The notes: generated by a model not told the origin, from the letters alone. A DNA stretch of 35,835 bases from CAZEGV01 sp964511645 (GCA_964511645.1 CAZEGV010000029.1:1-35835), one strand, 5' to 3'. Positions 16,274-26,134 are shown, counted from the first letter of the stretch. Translations and numbers: made by a program.

Positions 16274-18096
16274 TAGGTATCGGATTTACTATTACGGATT
16301 TTTTTACGCATTTTTTCGATTCTCATGTCTTTAATTTTGATAGTTTCTTTCAAATCATCGATTTGAGTTCCGAAAGCTTCAATTTCTTTTTGCAAGGCAC
16401 GAATAGTCTCATTATCTAGAGACGCTTCCTCTATTTCCTTCTTGAGATTTTCTATTTCTTGTTGTCGGGTTTCCTCTTCCTTAGAGAGATCTCTAAGTTC
16501 TTGCTCATATTTTTCAGCAAGCATTTTGATTTCTCGTTCGTTTTTGAGTTCTCTTCTCTGCGTTTCATCATGTGCATTTTGAAGCTCTTGAAAGTTGTAC
16601 TCTAACTCCTGTTCTTTTAACTTAAGGGAGGTGCTTAGTTCTTGTGATGCTTTTAATAAATCTTTAGTTTTATTATGTATATCTATTCCCGATAGAGCAA
16701 TTGCTAAGTTTGAAGATATTTTTTCTACTAGTTCTATTTCATGGTGTTGTAGTTGACGAAAGAACCCTAGCTCTATTACACCATAAAACTCTGATCCTGC
16801 CATTACAGGAGTTAATAATAGATTCGCAGGCTTAGCATCTCCTAGTCCAGACTTTATCCGCATATGGGAAGCGGGCACATCCGAAAAGAAAAGTGTTTTT
16901 TTCTCTTGCCAAACCTCTCCTGCTAGACCTTCTCCTTTTTGAATCTGGGTTTTTAATTTCTTCTTAACCCCAAATGCATAAACACCTTTAGGTTCTAAGT
17001 ATAACTCCTCTTCTTTGGCATCTCCAATCACAAAGACCACTCCCTGCTTTGCTTTAATATATGAGACCAAAACAGATAAGAACTCTTCTACTAATTGTTC
17101 TGTTGTTTCAAATTTTTTATTAAGTACCGTGTCTAACAATATTGACCCCTCTATAACCCAATTATAATGTTCTGATTTTAATCTAGCATCTAATAAATTT
17201 TTCTGTAATTTTTGAACTACACCGAGTAACTTAGGGCGAAATTGATTTTCTGAGATTAAAGAAATTTCTAATTCACCTTTACTGATTTTGTTAAGGTGTT
17301 TTCTTAAATCATTTATCTCTTCTTCGTTACTCACTATTGCCGTAATCAAAGTAGTGATTTCATCCTTATATTTTCGATTTATCAAAAGCCCTTCACCTTG
17401 CTTTGTTTTGATAAAAGCATATAAATGACGTATCGGCAAAATAACAACTGTATATAAATTAAGCCCAGCATAAACTGTAATCACAAACAAAATGATAAAG
17501 AAAATATATAAAACATAACGCTCAAAGCTAAACCATGTGTCTATTCTATTGAGATAATAGGGTTCTAATTGTTCCAAATCTTCATCTAAAACTTGTAATA
17601 ATACAGAAGACCTGTTTTTCATAACATGAAGTAATGGTCTCTCAGCATTGTTTTTTGCCGATTTTAAATTCTTGTGATGATATGATAAGTAAACATAACT
17701 TTCTACATCTTTCTTTAATTCGTCATAACTTTTCCGAATATCATACACCAATAGGACGTCATTATTATGTCCTAAATAAGCTTCTTGTTTATCATCAAGA
17801 CGAGTACTGTCATTTTCTCTTTTCGAAAAAAAATGGTAATACAATCGTTCCACATCAGACTCTAATTCAATAAGGTTAGTCGTAATGTTGAGTTTATTAG
17901 TAGATGTAGAGTCTAAGTGCTCAATCTCTCGCTGTATAGAATTAAGATGGAGACGTAGTTGGTTATGCTCTATAATTAAAACTTGTGCTTCATGATATTT
18001 ATTGTTTACATACCTATATGTAATTATAAACATAAAGCTTAAAATGCCCAAAGCACTAAAAATAATCGTAATTCGTTTTTTTAATGTTAGCTTCAA
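16273..18096 (-). CDS. Two-TM GAF/coiled-coil receptor, no output
   Basis: A 607-residue protein: TM1 near 9-27, an outer helical region of about 160 residues, TM2 near 192-220, a HAMP-like linker, a GAF domain near 317-468 (GEGLAGEVWQEKKTLFF, YGVIELGFFRQL), then a long coiled coil near 470-600 rich in Glu/Lys. It lacks any catalytic output domain. The start is TTG at 18096: the frame is closed by a stop at 18112-18114 and contains no ATG upstream of the first membrane helix. It heads the GAF-GAF-PP2C-SiaB run, with overlapping or near-touching genes, so it probably belongs to the same signalling complex. Confidence 0.78.
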   Translation of the reverse strand: MKLTLKKRITIIFSALGILSFMFIITYRYVNNKYHEAQVLIIEHNQLRLHLNSIQREIEHLDSTSTNKLNITTNLIELESDVERLYYHFFSKRENDSTRLDDKQEAYLGHNNDVLLVYDIRKSYDELKKDVESYVYLSYHHKNLKSAKNNAERPLLHVMKNRSSVLLQVLDEDLEQLEPYYLNRIDTWFSFERYVLYIFFIILFVITVYAGLNLYTVVILPIRHLYAFIKTKQGEGLLINRKYKDEITTLITAIVSNEEEINDLRKHLNKISKGELEISLISENQFRPKLLGVVQKLQKNLLDARLKSEHYNWVIEGSILLDTVLNKKFETTEQLVEEFLSVLVSYIKAKQGVVFVIGDAKEEELYLEPKGVYAFGVKKKLKTQIQKGEGLAGEVWQEKKTLFFSDVPASHMRIKSGLGDAKPANLLLTPVMAGSEFYGVIELGFFRQLQHHEIELVEKISSNLAIALSGIDIHNKTKDLLKASQELSTSLKLKEQELEYNFQELQNAHDETQRRELKNEREIKMLAEKYEQELRDLSKEEETRQQEIENLKKEIEEASLDNETIRALQKEIEAFGTQIDDLKETIKIKDMRIEKMRKKIRNSKSDT

Positions 18097-18213
18097 CCGT
18101 TCAATAGAGTTTTATATAATCTTTCAGTATACAAAGTATAATTGATTTTTTTGATAAAAATCGATTTTTTTTCTTTTAGAAAGAAGCTAATTCCTAAATT
18201 TCTATTACGTCAT

Positions 18214-19455
18214 TTACTGATTGGTATATTTTTGAATTCTTTCTTGGTCTTCTATTGCTTTCACTAAGCTCAAAATAGTGTCAAAAATAGTTTTGTCTTT
18301 TCCGCTGAGATCGTATGCTTTTTCCAAAAAAGGCAAGCTCATTTTATAGTGCTCATCCCCTTTTTTATTATAGGCTATAATCTCTTCATTTTCTTGAGAA
18401 GATTGTGCCAATTGCTTGTATCGTGTCCCTTCAGTAATATGAATATGGGCAACCTGATAATACGCATCAAATAATTTATCATCTAGCTTTATCAATTGAT
18501 GAAGTTCCTCTAATGCTAACATATTTTTATTGTTGTCTATTAGTGCAAGGGCGTAATAAAGCTTAATTTGTATATCATCTGGATGTGTGTTTAGATGATT
18601 TCTAAAAATATTTTCTCCTTTTTTAGATAATCGATGATTACTAGCATAAAGTTCTACTTCCAATTTATTTAGTAAGTCATCAGCCTCCACATATTCTCTC
18701 ATCATTTTTTGATTTTTAGCAGAAGCCAAACCTTTTTTATTCAAATCAGCATATTCATTTTTAATATATTTTTCCGCTTTTTCTAAAATTGATAACCCTT
18801 TTTTTGAATTGTGTTTTTTAAGCCCATAAATCACGGCACTATGATAAAAACAATGAGCAATATTAAAGTCAATTTCTTCGCTTTCTATGGCAATTTCTTG
18901 GGCTTTTTCAAAATTATTAAGCGCTTCTACCGTATCTCTGTCTAACAGAAAAGAGTTTCCTAAGTAGTCAAAATACACATATGAATCAGGAGAAATAAAT
19001 GTTAGTGCATGAAAATATTCAAGTAGTGTGCTAATATTAACCAAGGAAGAACCATCCACAGATTGCTGGTATAGCTCCAATCCTTTTTGGCTTAGTTTAC
19101 CTTCAATTTCTTTTAATTTTTCCATACTGACCCCCTGCCATTCTCTTTCTGACTTATCTTTAGTGTTGGATTTTATTAAGTCTTGAGCAGCTTTTAAGTA
19201 CACATGCTGTATGTCAATATTTACTTTTTTAGCGGAAGCGATATAAGTGACGCCTCTATAATAATATGCTTTAGGGATACTTTTTTCATGTAAATGAGAC
19301 TCATTTTCTATCGCTTTATTAAGTGCTTCTAATGCTTTAGTGTAATGTTTACTTCTATAAAATTCCGCTCCTTTGTCTACCAAATGGTCGTATTTATTTG
19401 CTTGTGCATAAAAACCTAGTCCAAAAAAGATAAATACCAATACAATTATTCTCAT
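18214..19455 (-). CDS. Secreted TPR protein
   Basis: A protein of about 413 residues with a clear signal peptide when started at the ATG at 19455 (MRIIVLVFIFFGLGFYAQA, cleaved before NKY). The frame also has an ATG at 19530, but that would place a Tyr/Arg-rich stretch before the signal and leave only 21 bases to the divergent polA start, so 19455 is preferred. TPR units are visible (AEFYRSKHYTKALEALNKAIE, ALNNFEKAQEIAIESEE, IKLYYALALIDNNKNMLALEELHQLI). It is 117 bases upstream of the GAF/PP2C block on the same strand and may be part of it, perhaps as a periplasmic partner. Function unknown. Confidence 0.75.
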   Translation of the reverse strand: MRIIVLVFIFFGLGFYAQANKYDHLVDKGAEFYRSKHYTKALEALNKAIENESHLHEKSIPKAYYYRGVTYIASAKKVNIDIQHVYLKAAQDLIKSNTKDKSEREWQGVSMEKLKEIEGKLSQKGLELYQQSVDGSSLVNISTLLEYFHALTFISPDSYVYFDYLGNSFLLDRDTVEALNNFEKAQEIAIESEEIDFNIAHCFYHSAVIYGLKKHNSKKGLSILEKAEKYIKNEYADLNKKGLASAKNQKMMREYVEADDLLNKLEVELYASNHRLSKKGENIFRNHLNTHPDDIQIKLYYALALIDNNKNMLALEELHQLIKLDDKLFDAYYQVAHIHITEGTRYKQLAQSSQENEEIIAYNKKGDEHYKMSLPFLEKAYDLSGKDKTIFDTILSLVKAIEDQERIQKYTNQ

Positions 19456-19551
19456 TCTTCTATATTTTCTCCTATATTCATAATATGCAAAAACATAGCC
19501 ATAGTTTATAACTAGATAAAACATTTTCAAAAACTAGGCGAGTCTAAAAAT

Positions 19552-22353
19552 ATGGCAGATACTAAAAAACTATTTCTTCTCGATGCCTTTGCATTGATTT
19601 ACCGTTCTTACTTTGCTTTTAGTAAAAACCCTAGAATTAACTCCAAAGGGTTTAGCACAGGCTGTGTACTAGGCTTTACCAACACCTTACTAGAAGTACT
19701 TAAAAAAGAGAAGCCTACACATATTGGAATTGCCTTTGACACCAAAGAGCCAACCTTTAGACACAAAGAATACAAGGACTACAAAGCCAATAGAGATGCT
19801 CAACCTGAAGATATTTCTTTGTCCTTACCAATTATCAAAGACTTAATCAAAGCTTACAACATTCCGATTTTAGAAATACCTGGCTATGAAGCTGATGATG
19901 TAATCGGTACAGTTGCCAAAAAAGCAGGAGCGGCAGGATTTCAGGTTTATATGATGACCTCTGACAAAGATTATAGCCAACTAGTAGACGAAAATATATT
20001 TCTATACAAACCCAACTTTATGGGTAAGGGAGTAGAAATTCATGATGTTGCCAAAACACTAGAAAAATGGGAGATAGAGCGAGTAGACCAAGTAATAGAT
20101 ATACTTGGCTTACAAGGAGATGCTGTAGATAATATCCCTGGAATCCCTGGAATAGGAAAGAAAACTGCCATTAAGCTATTAAAGCAATTTAGCACAGTAG
20201 AAAACCTCGTTGCCAATGCAGACCAACTCAAAGGAAAACAAAAAGAAAATGTAATCAATTTTGGTGAGCAAGGAATTTTATCCAAAAGACTCGCTACAAT
20301 TGTAACAGATGTACCTGTTGAATTTGACGAAAATGCCTTATTATTGAATGAGCCAAACATTGATAAAATAAAAGTTATTTTTGAAGAGATGGAATTTCGC
20401 ACACTTATCAATCGTGTATTTGGAAACGGAAATCCTAGCCCATCAACAAAGAAAAAAATAATAGCTAGTAATAATCAAATGTCTCTTTTTGACCAACCTA
20501 CTGAAGAAACAGACAACGCAGATGAAGAAATTATTGATGAAAAAAAGAATATAAGTAGCACTCCTCATCAATACCATTTTATCAATACTCCCGAACTTCG
20601 TAAAGAATTAATTCATTTTTTAGGTCTACAAAAAGAATTTTGTTTTGACACAGAAACTACTTCTCTTAAAACAATAGAAGCACAGATAATCGGAATTGCT
20701 TTTAGCTACAAACCGGGTGATGCTTATTACGTTCCTATCCCTTTAGACAGAATAGAGGCACAAAAAATCCTTGAAGAGTTTAGACCTCTTTTAGAAGATA
20801 AAACAATCGGTAAAATCGGTCAAAACTTAAAATATGATATTTCTGTACTAATGAACTACAACATTGAAGTACAAGGAACTCTTTTTGATACAATGCTCGC
20901 CCATTACCTTCTATTCCCAGACCAAAGACATGGGATGGATATACTCGCCGAAAATTTCTTAAACTATACACCAGTTTCTATCACAAGTTTAATTGGGAAG
21001 GGGGCAAAGCAAAAAAACATGGCAGAAATTGCCCCAGAAATTGTATCAGACTATGCAGCAGAAGATGCTGATATTACACTGCAACTTAAAGCTGTATTTG
21101 AACCAATGCTCAAAGAAAATGAGTTAGATGAACTTTTTGAAAACATCGAAATCCCGCTATTAAAAGTATTGGCAACAATAGAAAGGAACGGAGTAAGTAT
21201 TGACAAAAGTGCGCTAGCCCAATTATCTAAAACATTAGAAAAAGATGCACTAGAAGAGCAAGAAGCAATTTACAAAATAGCAGGGAAAGAATTTAATATC
21301 GCTTCCCCAAAACAATTGGGCATCGTGTTATTTGACGAACTCAAACTAGACGAAAAAGCAAAGAAAACCAAAACTGGACAATATGCCACTGGAGAAGAAG
21401 TATTATCTAAACTTGCTCCAGAACATGAAATTGCCAATCGAATTCTTAAATTTAGAGAATATCAAAAATTACGTTCCACTTATGTAGATGCTTTGCCCAA
21501 AATGATTAGTCCAGTAGACGGTCATGTGCACACAGACTATAACCAAGCAGTAGCCGCTACAGGAAGGTTAAGTTCTAACAACCCTAACTTACAAAACATC
21601 CCTGTGCGTACCGAAAGAGGCAGAGAAATTCGCAAAGCTTTTATTCCAAGCAAAGCAGGTCATACTTTGTTCTCTGCCGATTACTCTCAAATAGAATTGA
21701 GAATTATGGCAGCCTTTAGTGGGGATGAAAGTATGATTGACGCTTTTAAAAATGGTAGAGATATTCATGCTACTACCGCTGCAAAAGTATTTAAAGTACC
21801 CCTTGAAGAAGTAGAACCAAATATGCGTAGAAAAGCCAAAGAAGTGAATTTTGGTTTAATATACGGCAGTACTGCTTTTGGTTTAGCTCAAAATTTAAAC
21901 ATCTCTCGTGGAGAAGCTTCAGAAATCATTAAATCATATTGGGAGGAATTTCCTGCCATTAAGTCTTATATGGACAGGGTTATAAATGAAGCTCGTGATG
22001 ATGAATATGTAAGCACCATTTTAGGTAGAAAACGTTATTTGAGAGACATCAACTCTCGGAACATGACTCTGCGTAATCACGCCGAGCGAAATGCTATTAA
22101 TGCACCTATACAAGGCTCAGCTGCCGATATGATTAAGTTGGCAATGATTAATATCCATGATTGGATGAAAAAAGAAAAGCTACAATCTAAAATGATATTG
22201 CAGGTACATGATGAGCTTGTATTTGACGTACACCCAGATGAGCTAAGTCTCATTGAAGAGAAAGTACCCGAGTTTATGAAGTACGCCATTAAGATGGAAG
22301 TGCCAATGGATGTGGGAATAGGAGTAGGAAAAAATTGGCTGGAAGCACATTAA
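19552..22353 (+). CDS. polA: DNA polymerase I
   Basis: Full-length 933-residue DNA polymerase I for repair synthesis and Okazaki fragment processing. Residues 1-290 form the 5'-3' exonuclease (LLDAFALIYRSYFAF, IPGYEADDVIGT, TSDKDYSQLV, GLQGDAVDNIPGIPGIG). Residues about 340-530 form a 3'-5' exonuclease with intact motifs: D366-x-E368 (FDTETTS), NLKYD and YAAEDAD, so proofreading should be active, unlike in several other lineages. The polymerase domain has motif A SADYSQIELRI (Asp710), motif B RRKAKEVNFGLIYG and motif C QVHDELVF (Asp887). The stop overlaps the stop of the convergent PNP gene by four bases. Confidence 0.97.
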   Translation: MADTKKLFLLDAFALIYRSYFAFSKNPRINSKGFSTGCVLGFTNTLLEVLKKEKPTHIGIAFDTKEPTFRHKEYKDYKANRDAQPEDISLSLPIIKDLIKAYNIPILEIPGYEADDVIGTVAKKAGAAGFQVYMMTSDKDYSQLVDENIFLYKPNFMGKGVEIHDVAKTLEKWEIERVDQVIDILGLQGDAVDNIPGIPGIGKKTAIKLLKQFSTVENLVANADQLKGKQKENVINFGEQGILSKRLATIVTDVPVEFDENALLLNEPNIDKIKVIFEEMEFRTLINRVFGNGNPSPSTKKKIIASNNQMSLFDQPTEETDNADEEIIDEKKNISSTPHQYHFINTPELRKELIHFLGLQKEFCFDTETTSLKTIEAQIIGIAFSYKPGDAYYVPIPLDRIEAQKILEEFRPLLEDKTIGKIGQNLKYDISVLMNYNIEVQGTLFDTMLAHYLLFPDQRHGMDILAENFLNYTPVSITSLIGKGAKQKNMAEIAPEIVSDYAAEDADITLQLKAVFEPMLKENELDELFENIEIPLLKVLATIERNGVSIDKSALAQLSKTLEKDALEEQEAIYKIAGKEFNIASPKQLGIVLFDELKLDEKAKKTKTGQYATGEEVLSKLAPEHEIANRILKFREYQKLRSTYVDALPKMISPVDGHVHTDYNQAVAATGRLSSNNPNLQNIPVRTERGREIRKAFIPSKAGHTLFSADYSQIELRIMAAFSGDESMIDAFKNGRDIHATTAAKVFKVPLEEVEPNMRRKAKEVNFGLIYGSTAFGLAQNLNISRGEASEIIKSYWEEFPAIKSYMDRVINEARDDEYVSTILGRKRYLRDINSRNMTLRNHAERNAINAPIQGSAADMIKLAMINIHDWMKKEKLQSKMILQVHDELVFDVHPDELSLIEEKVPEFMKYAIKMEVPMDVGIGVGKNWLEAH

Positions 22354-23174
22354 CTCCCAGCAATTAACTCTCTAATGATCTTAGTCATGCCCGGTTCTGC
22401 TTTCATCGCAGCAGCAATGATATTACTAATATTTGCTTTCTTGAGCAAAGCAGGTATTCCCATATCTGTAATCACCGAAATGGCAAAAGTAGGTAATTCC
22501 ATCTGAGCGGCAGCAATTACTTCTGGCACTGTGGACATCCCTACATTATCTCCACCAATTATGCGTAAATAATTGTACTCAGCACGGGTTTCTAGATTTG
22601 GACCTGGCACACTTACATATACGCCTATATGGACTTTTATTTTATACTCACGAGCTATTTCCTCAGCTTTGGTAATCATATCAAAGTTATATGGCTCACT
22701 CATATCAGGGAAGCGACTACCTAGCTCATCTATATTAGCACCACGTAGCGGATTTTCATATTGTAAATTAATATGGTCTTTAATAATCATCAAATCCGAT
22801 ACTTTATAGTTAGGGTTTAACCCTCCAGAAGCATTAGATACATAAAGTTTTTTGATCCCTAATAGCTTCATTACTTGCACAGGGAAAACTACTTGTTTCA
22901 TACTATACCCTTCATAGTGATGAAACCTACCTTGCATAACTATCACGTTTTTACCCGACAAAGTACCCAAGTGCAATTTTCCAGAATGTGTTTCAACAGT
23001 AGCAATAGGAAAGTGTGGAATATCTTCATATGAGATGCTATACTTAACATCAACATCATTAATCAGAGCACCCAATCCTGTGCCCAAAATTATGCCGTGC
23101 TCAGGTATAAAATCATTAGATTGCTTTTGTATATATTCAGTAGCTTCTTGTATTTGTGAGTATGTCATGCCCAT
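22350..23174 (-). CDS. Purine nucleoside phosphorylase, trimeric type
   Basis: A 274-residue enzyme of purine salvage that cleaves (deoxy)guanosine and inosine with phosphate to base plus (deoxy)ribose-1-phosphate. Diagnostic blocks of the low-molecular-mass trimeric PNP/MTAP family: IILGTGLGALI (phosphate site), HSGKLHLG, MQGRFHHYEGYS, LYVSNASGGLNP, VYVSVPGPNLETRAEY and GGDNVGMSTVPEVIAA. Translation may start at Met1 or Met3. It converges with polA, sharing four bases, and is divergent from the Ppx/GppA gene across a 139-base spacer. Confidence 0.93.
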   Translation of the reverse strand: MGMTYSQIQEATEYIQKQSNDFIPEHGIILGTGLGALINDVDVKYSISYEDIPHFPIATVETHSGKLHLGTLSGKNVIVMQGRFHHYEGYSMKQVVFPVQVMKLLGIKKLYVSNASGGLNPNYKVSDLMIIKDHINLQYENPLRGANIDELGSRFPDMSEPYNFDMITKAEEIAREYKIKVHIGVYVSVPGPNLETRAEYNYLRIIGGDNVGMSTVPEVIAAAQMELPTFAISVITDMGIPALLKKANISNIIAAAMKAEPGMTKIIRELIAGS

Positions 23175-23298
23175 TTTTATATTAATAATCGATAACTATA
23201 TCGACCATAATACCAATTATTCTTCATAATAATAAACAATCACATGACTCCTTGTACTATTTTATATCAAAACAAGACCCTAATCTCAATAGCTTTCA

Positions 23299-23306
23299 TA
23301 TCTTTG
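23299..23306 (+). promoter_or_regulatory. Putative -7 box for ppx/gppA-like gene
   Basis: TATCTTTG matches the TAnnTTTG consensus and ends 7 bases before the ATG at 23314, which would give a nearly leaderless mRNA. No -33 TTG at the right spacing was found. Confidence 0.3.
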
Positions 23307-23313
23307 GGCTCTT

Positions 23314-24249
23314 ATGGAAAAAGTGGCAGTTATAGATTTAGGCACAAACACTTTTCATCTACTTATAGCAGAAGTAGAGGGGGGAATAATTACGCCCATT
23401 CATAAAGAACGAATTCCTGTCAAAATAGGAGAAGGAGGCATCACGAAAGATTTGATTACCCCAGAAGCATACAAACGAGGAGAGCAAGCCCTTCGGTTTT
23501 TTTCTGAATTGATGAACAAACACGAAGTCCATCAATATTGTGCTACGGCAACAAGCGCTTTCAGAAATGCGGAAAACAGTGATGAAATTGTCGAAAATTA
23601 TTTTATAACAACAGGCATTAAGATTAAAGTAATCTCAGGAGACCTAGAAGCAGACCTTATCTACGAAGGAGTAAAACAAACTTTAGAAGAATGTGATCAT
23701 AACGATAACTATGCCATCATGGACATTGGTGGAGGTAGCGTTGAATTTATTATTTGTAACCAAGAGAAAATCCTTTGGAAAAAAAGTTACGAAATCGGTG
23801 GGCAAAGACTTATGGCAGAATTTCACCAGCAAGATCCCATCCCAACAAACCAACTACATTCTTTACGAAAATACCTTAAAGAAACCCTCGAAGAATTATT
23901 CGTAAACCTAGCACATCATAAAATCAACACCCTTATAGGAGCTTCAGGAGCATTTGAATCTATCGTGCAAATGATAGATGCCAAAGAAAATAACACAAGT
24001 GATAAAAACTGTCAACACATCGAGCAAGTTAATATCGAAGCTATTTATCATAATCTAGTAGGAAAAACAAGAGCAGAACGACTAAATGTTCCAGGCTTAA
24101 TTTCTTTACGAGTAGATATGATTATAGTCTCAATGACCTTAATTGATATCATAATTCAACAACATACATTCAACAAAATCTTCGCATCTGCGTATGCACT
24201 TAAAGAAGGATTAATAAAAAGACTTATAGAACAAGTACCTGTGCAATAA
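23314..24249 (+). CDS. Ppx/GppA-family phosphatase, short form
   Basis: A 311-residue protein of the sugar kinase/Hsp70/actin fold. Motifs are VIDLGTNTFHLLIAEV (phosphate 1), YCATATSAFRNAEN, and MDIGGGSVEFII (phosphate 2). It corresponds to the catalytic two-domain core of exopolyphosphatase/pppGpp phosphohydrolase; the C-terminal HD-like half of long Ppx proteins is absent. It may hydrolyse polyphosphate or pppGpp, and sequence alone does not decide which. The DinB-fold gene follows 10 bases later and is probably cotranscribed. Confidence 0.88.
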   Translation: MEKVAVIDLGTNTFHLLIAEVEGGIITPIHKERIPVKIGEGGITKDLITPEAYKRGEQALRFFSELMNKHEVHQYCATATSAFRNAENSDEIVENYFITTGIKIKVISGDLEADLIYEGVKQTLEECDHNDNYAIMDIGGGSVEFIICNQEKILWKKSYEIGGQRLMAEFHQQDPIPTNQLHSLRKYLKETLEELFVNLAHHKINTLIGASGAFESIVQMIDAKENNTSDKNCQHIEQVNIEAIYHNLVGKTRAERLNVPGLISLRVDMIIVSMTLIDIIIQQHTFNKIFASAYALKEGLIKRLIEQVPVQ

Positions 24250-24259
24250 ACAATAACTT

Positions 24260-24718
24260 ATGGAAGAGCAATTCAAAATTTTATTACAAACAAGAAGCAA
24301 CTTTATAAAGCTAATAAACTTTTTAAGTCTTGAGCAAATAGGCTCAATACCCACAGGATTTAATAACTCTATTGCGTGGAACTTTGCCCATAGCATTATA
24401 TCAATGCAACTATTAACTTATGGCATTGCAGGGCTTGAACTCAAAATTAATAATGCTTTTATAGAGAAATACCGAAAAGGTACTGTGGCCGAGTCTAATA
24501 TCGCACAAACAGAATTAGATATGCTCAAAGAACTTGCAATAAGTACCGTTTCACAACTTCAAGAAGACTATGATAATGGTTTGTTTACCGAGTACAAAAA
24601 ATACGAAACAAGCTACGGATATCCTCTTAGTTCAATAGAATCGGCTATTGCGTTTAACAACGTACACGAAGGACTACATTACGGTTATGCAATGGCTCAA
24701 AAAAGAGTGTTTTGTTAA
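24260..24718 (+). CDS. DinB-superfamily protein
   Basis: A 152-residue four-helix-bundle protein of the DinB/YfiT superfamily (DinB_2 type). The three expected metal-ligand histidines are visible: one in WNFAHSI near residue 43 and two in NNVHEGLHYGYA near residues 137-141. In other bacteria members include thiol-S-transferases using bacillithiol or mycothiol. It is cotranscribed with the Ppx/GppA-like gene and convergent with the methyltransferase gene. Precise substrate unknown. Confidence 0.8.
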   Translation: MEEQFKILLQTRSNFIKLINFLSLEQIGSIPTGFNNSIAWNFAHSIISMQLLTYGIAGLELKINNAFIEKYRKGTVAESNIAQTELDMLKELAISTVSQLQEDYDNGLFTEYKKYETSYGYPLSSIESAIAFNNVHEGLHYGYAMAQKRVFC

Positions 24719-24746
24719 AATGATTTAATTTCTTGGCATCTAATAA

Positions 24747-25358
24747 TTATTTTTCAAACAAAAAACTAGTAATATACCCTTGCATCAAATGATGGCTAGT
24801 CTTCAAATGAAAATTTGTTTGATTTTGAATCAAATCGGCATAAGGGTAAAGTTTTTTGTTTTGAATATTAGTACTTATCTTGAAAAAGAAAAACATTAAT
24901 TTTTCGAGATATTTATACTGAGTCATAGGAACAAAGTCACTTACTATCCATGTTTTGATTGGAAACTGAGCAAGTAAATCAATAGTTTGACTAAGTGCAG
25001 GCTGAGGAAATAAGTCTAAATAAAAGTTAGTGATTAAAACATCGTAATTTTTTGCTGGGATAGATAATTCTGTACCCATAACAAACTGAACCTTTAGTGT
25101 AGAAGATTTCTTTTTCTTTGCTTTAGCAATCATTTTAGCGGAAGCGTCTATATAAACAATACTAGCTTTGGGTTTGTATTTTTCTATCTCTTCCAAAATC
25201 CAACCTGTACCTCCTCCCAAAATCAAAACCTGCCCTTCTTCAGGTATTTCGTTTAAAAAATGACATTGAATTTTTTTTAACTTATTCCCAAAAATAAGTT
25301 TTGATAAACCATCATAAATGGGAGCTATGAGGTCATAATTTTTGGCTAAAACAAACAT
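24747..25358 (-). CDS. Class I SAM-dependent methyltransferase
   Basis: A 203-residue Rossmann-fold methyltransferase. Motif I is VLILGGGTGWILEEI (SAM binding, near residues 44-58), followed by IVYIDASAKMIAKAKKK (acidic residue at the end of beta 2) and YDVLITNFYLDLF (motif IV region). The N-terminal AKNYDLIAPIYDGLSKLIFG block is typical of UbiE-like or lipid methyltransferases. Its start overlaps the end of the UbiA-like gene by 13 bases, so the two are tightly coupled. A substrate made by the UbiA-like enzyme is an attractive but unproven idea. Confidence 0.82.
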   Translation of the reverse strand: MFVLAKNYDLIAPIYDGLSKLIFGNKLKKIQCHFLNEIPEEGQVLILGGGTGWILEEIEKYKPKASIVYIDASAKMIAKAKKKKSSTLKVQFVMGTELSIPAKNYDVLITNFYLDLFPQPALSQTIDLLAQFPIKTWIVSDFVPMTQYKYLEKLMFFFFKISTNIQNKKLYPYADLIQNQTNFHLKTSHHLMQGYITSFLFEK

Positions 25359-26134
25359 AAGAATATAGGAAACAGAAAAACCATATCGCCCAATACACGA
25401 TAATTATCTTGCTTTTTAAAATACTTCTGTTGCACCTTTATCAATACAAAAGGAAGGTACATTATAATAAAAACAAGTTGATAAAGAATCATGTTAGGAT
25501 ATAGAGTTGTGCTAATCAAAATCAATATTCCAGTAATGATGATTAAGCCATTTAACAACTGGTTAGCTTGTTGCCTACCTATATTTCGGGCAATAGAAGT
25601 ATGCCCCTGATGTTTGTCTTTTTCTATATCAAAAAAAGAAAAAGTATAAATATTAATCATAGCAATACAAAACAACTGCAAAAGAGAGGTAACAAAATAA
25701 AGGGAGTATGTATGACTCAAAGATAAGGGTGCTATCACAACCCCTAAAGTATAACCAAGACCTACGCCAAGTTCTTTCTGAATGAAATTAGAAACTTTAC
25801 CGCCTAGTAAAAACACCAATATCAAATGTACGACAACAATAACTGCAACAATAATCCCTAGGTATATAGTAGAGGTGGGTAAATAATAAAGGGCTAAAGG
25901 AACGGTAATAATAAAAATAGAAATCCATACAAAAAGTAATAAAACAAAATGATTTTGATGGAATTGATGTCTTGCTGTAATAGCTTCATGGTTAATTTTA
26001 TGCGCGTCAATAAGGTGGTCAATCGTATAAACTAACCAAACCCCAACTCCTAAAGAGACATAGCTAAACACGGGTACTTGAACGAATAAAATTTGTGCAA
26101 ACAACCAGGACACAATACAAGAGCCTAGTACCAC
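25346..26134 (-). CDS. UbiA-superfamily prenyltransferase-like membrane protein
   Basis: At least 262 residues with about eight transmembrane helices. The first Asp-rich motif is YTIDHLIDAHKI (usual NDxxDxxxD, with Asn replaced) and the second is FDIEKDKHQGHTSIARNIG (DxxxD). These support a UbiA-type enzyme that moves a prenyl chain onto an acceptor. The first conventional start codon is GTG at 26134, but the frame is open to about 26209 and encodes ISLVRIFYNYVQILSLDV, which looks like the expected N-terminal helix. Upstream there is no ATG, GTG or TTG; an ATT at 26197 is preceded by AAAAGGAGAAGG inside the end of manC. Fourth-enzyme position in a kdsD-manC operon hints at envelope lipid or polysaccharide chemistry. 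Confidence 0.72.
   Translation of the reverse strand: MVLGSCIVSWLFAQILFVQVPVFSYVSLGVGVWLVYTIDHLIDAHKINHEAITARHQFHQNHFVLLLFVWISIFIITVPLALYYLPTSTIYLGIIVAVIVVVHLILVFLLGGKVSNFIQKELGVGLGYTLGVVIAPLSLSHTYSLYFVTSLLQLFCIAMINIYTFSFFDIEKDKHQGHTSIARNIGRQQANQLLNGLIIITGILILISTTLYPNMILYQLVFIIMYLPFVLIKVQQKYFKKQDNYRVLGDMVFLFPIFLCLF

Noticed and set aside
18145..18175. Rho-independent terminator between the TPR and GAF genes
   Set aside because: GATTTTT-loop-AAAAATC followed by T's is an A/T-only stem, on the strand opposite to the genes, so it would be too weak and wrongly oriented.
19456..19530. N-terminal extension of the secreted TPR protein to ATG at 19530
   Set aside because: It would bury the signal peptide and leave 21 bases for two divergent promoters.
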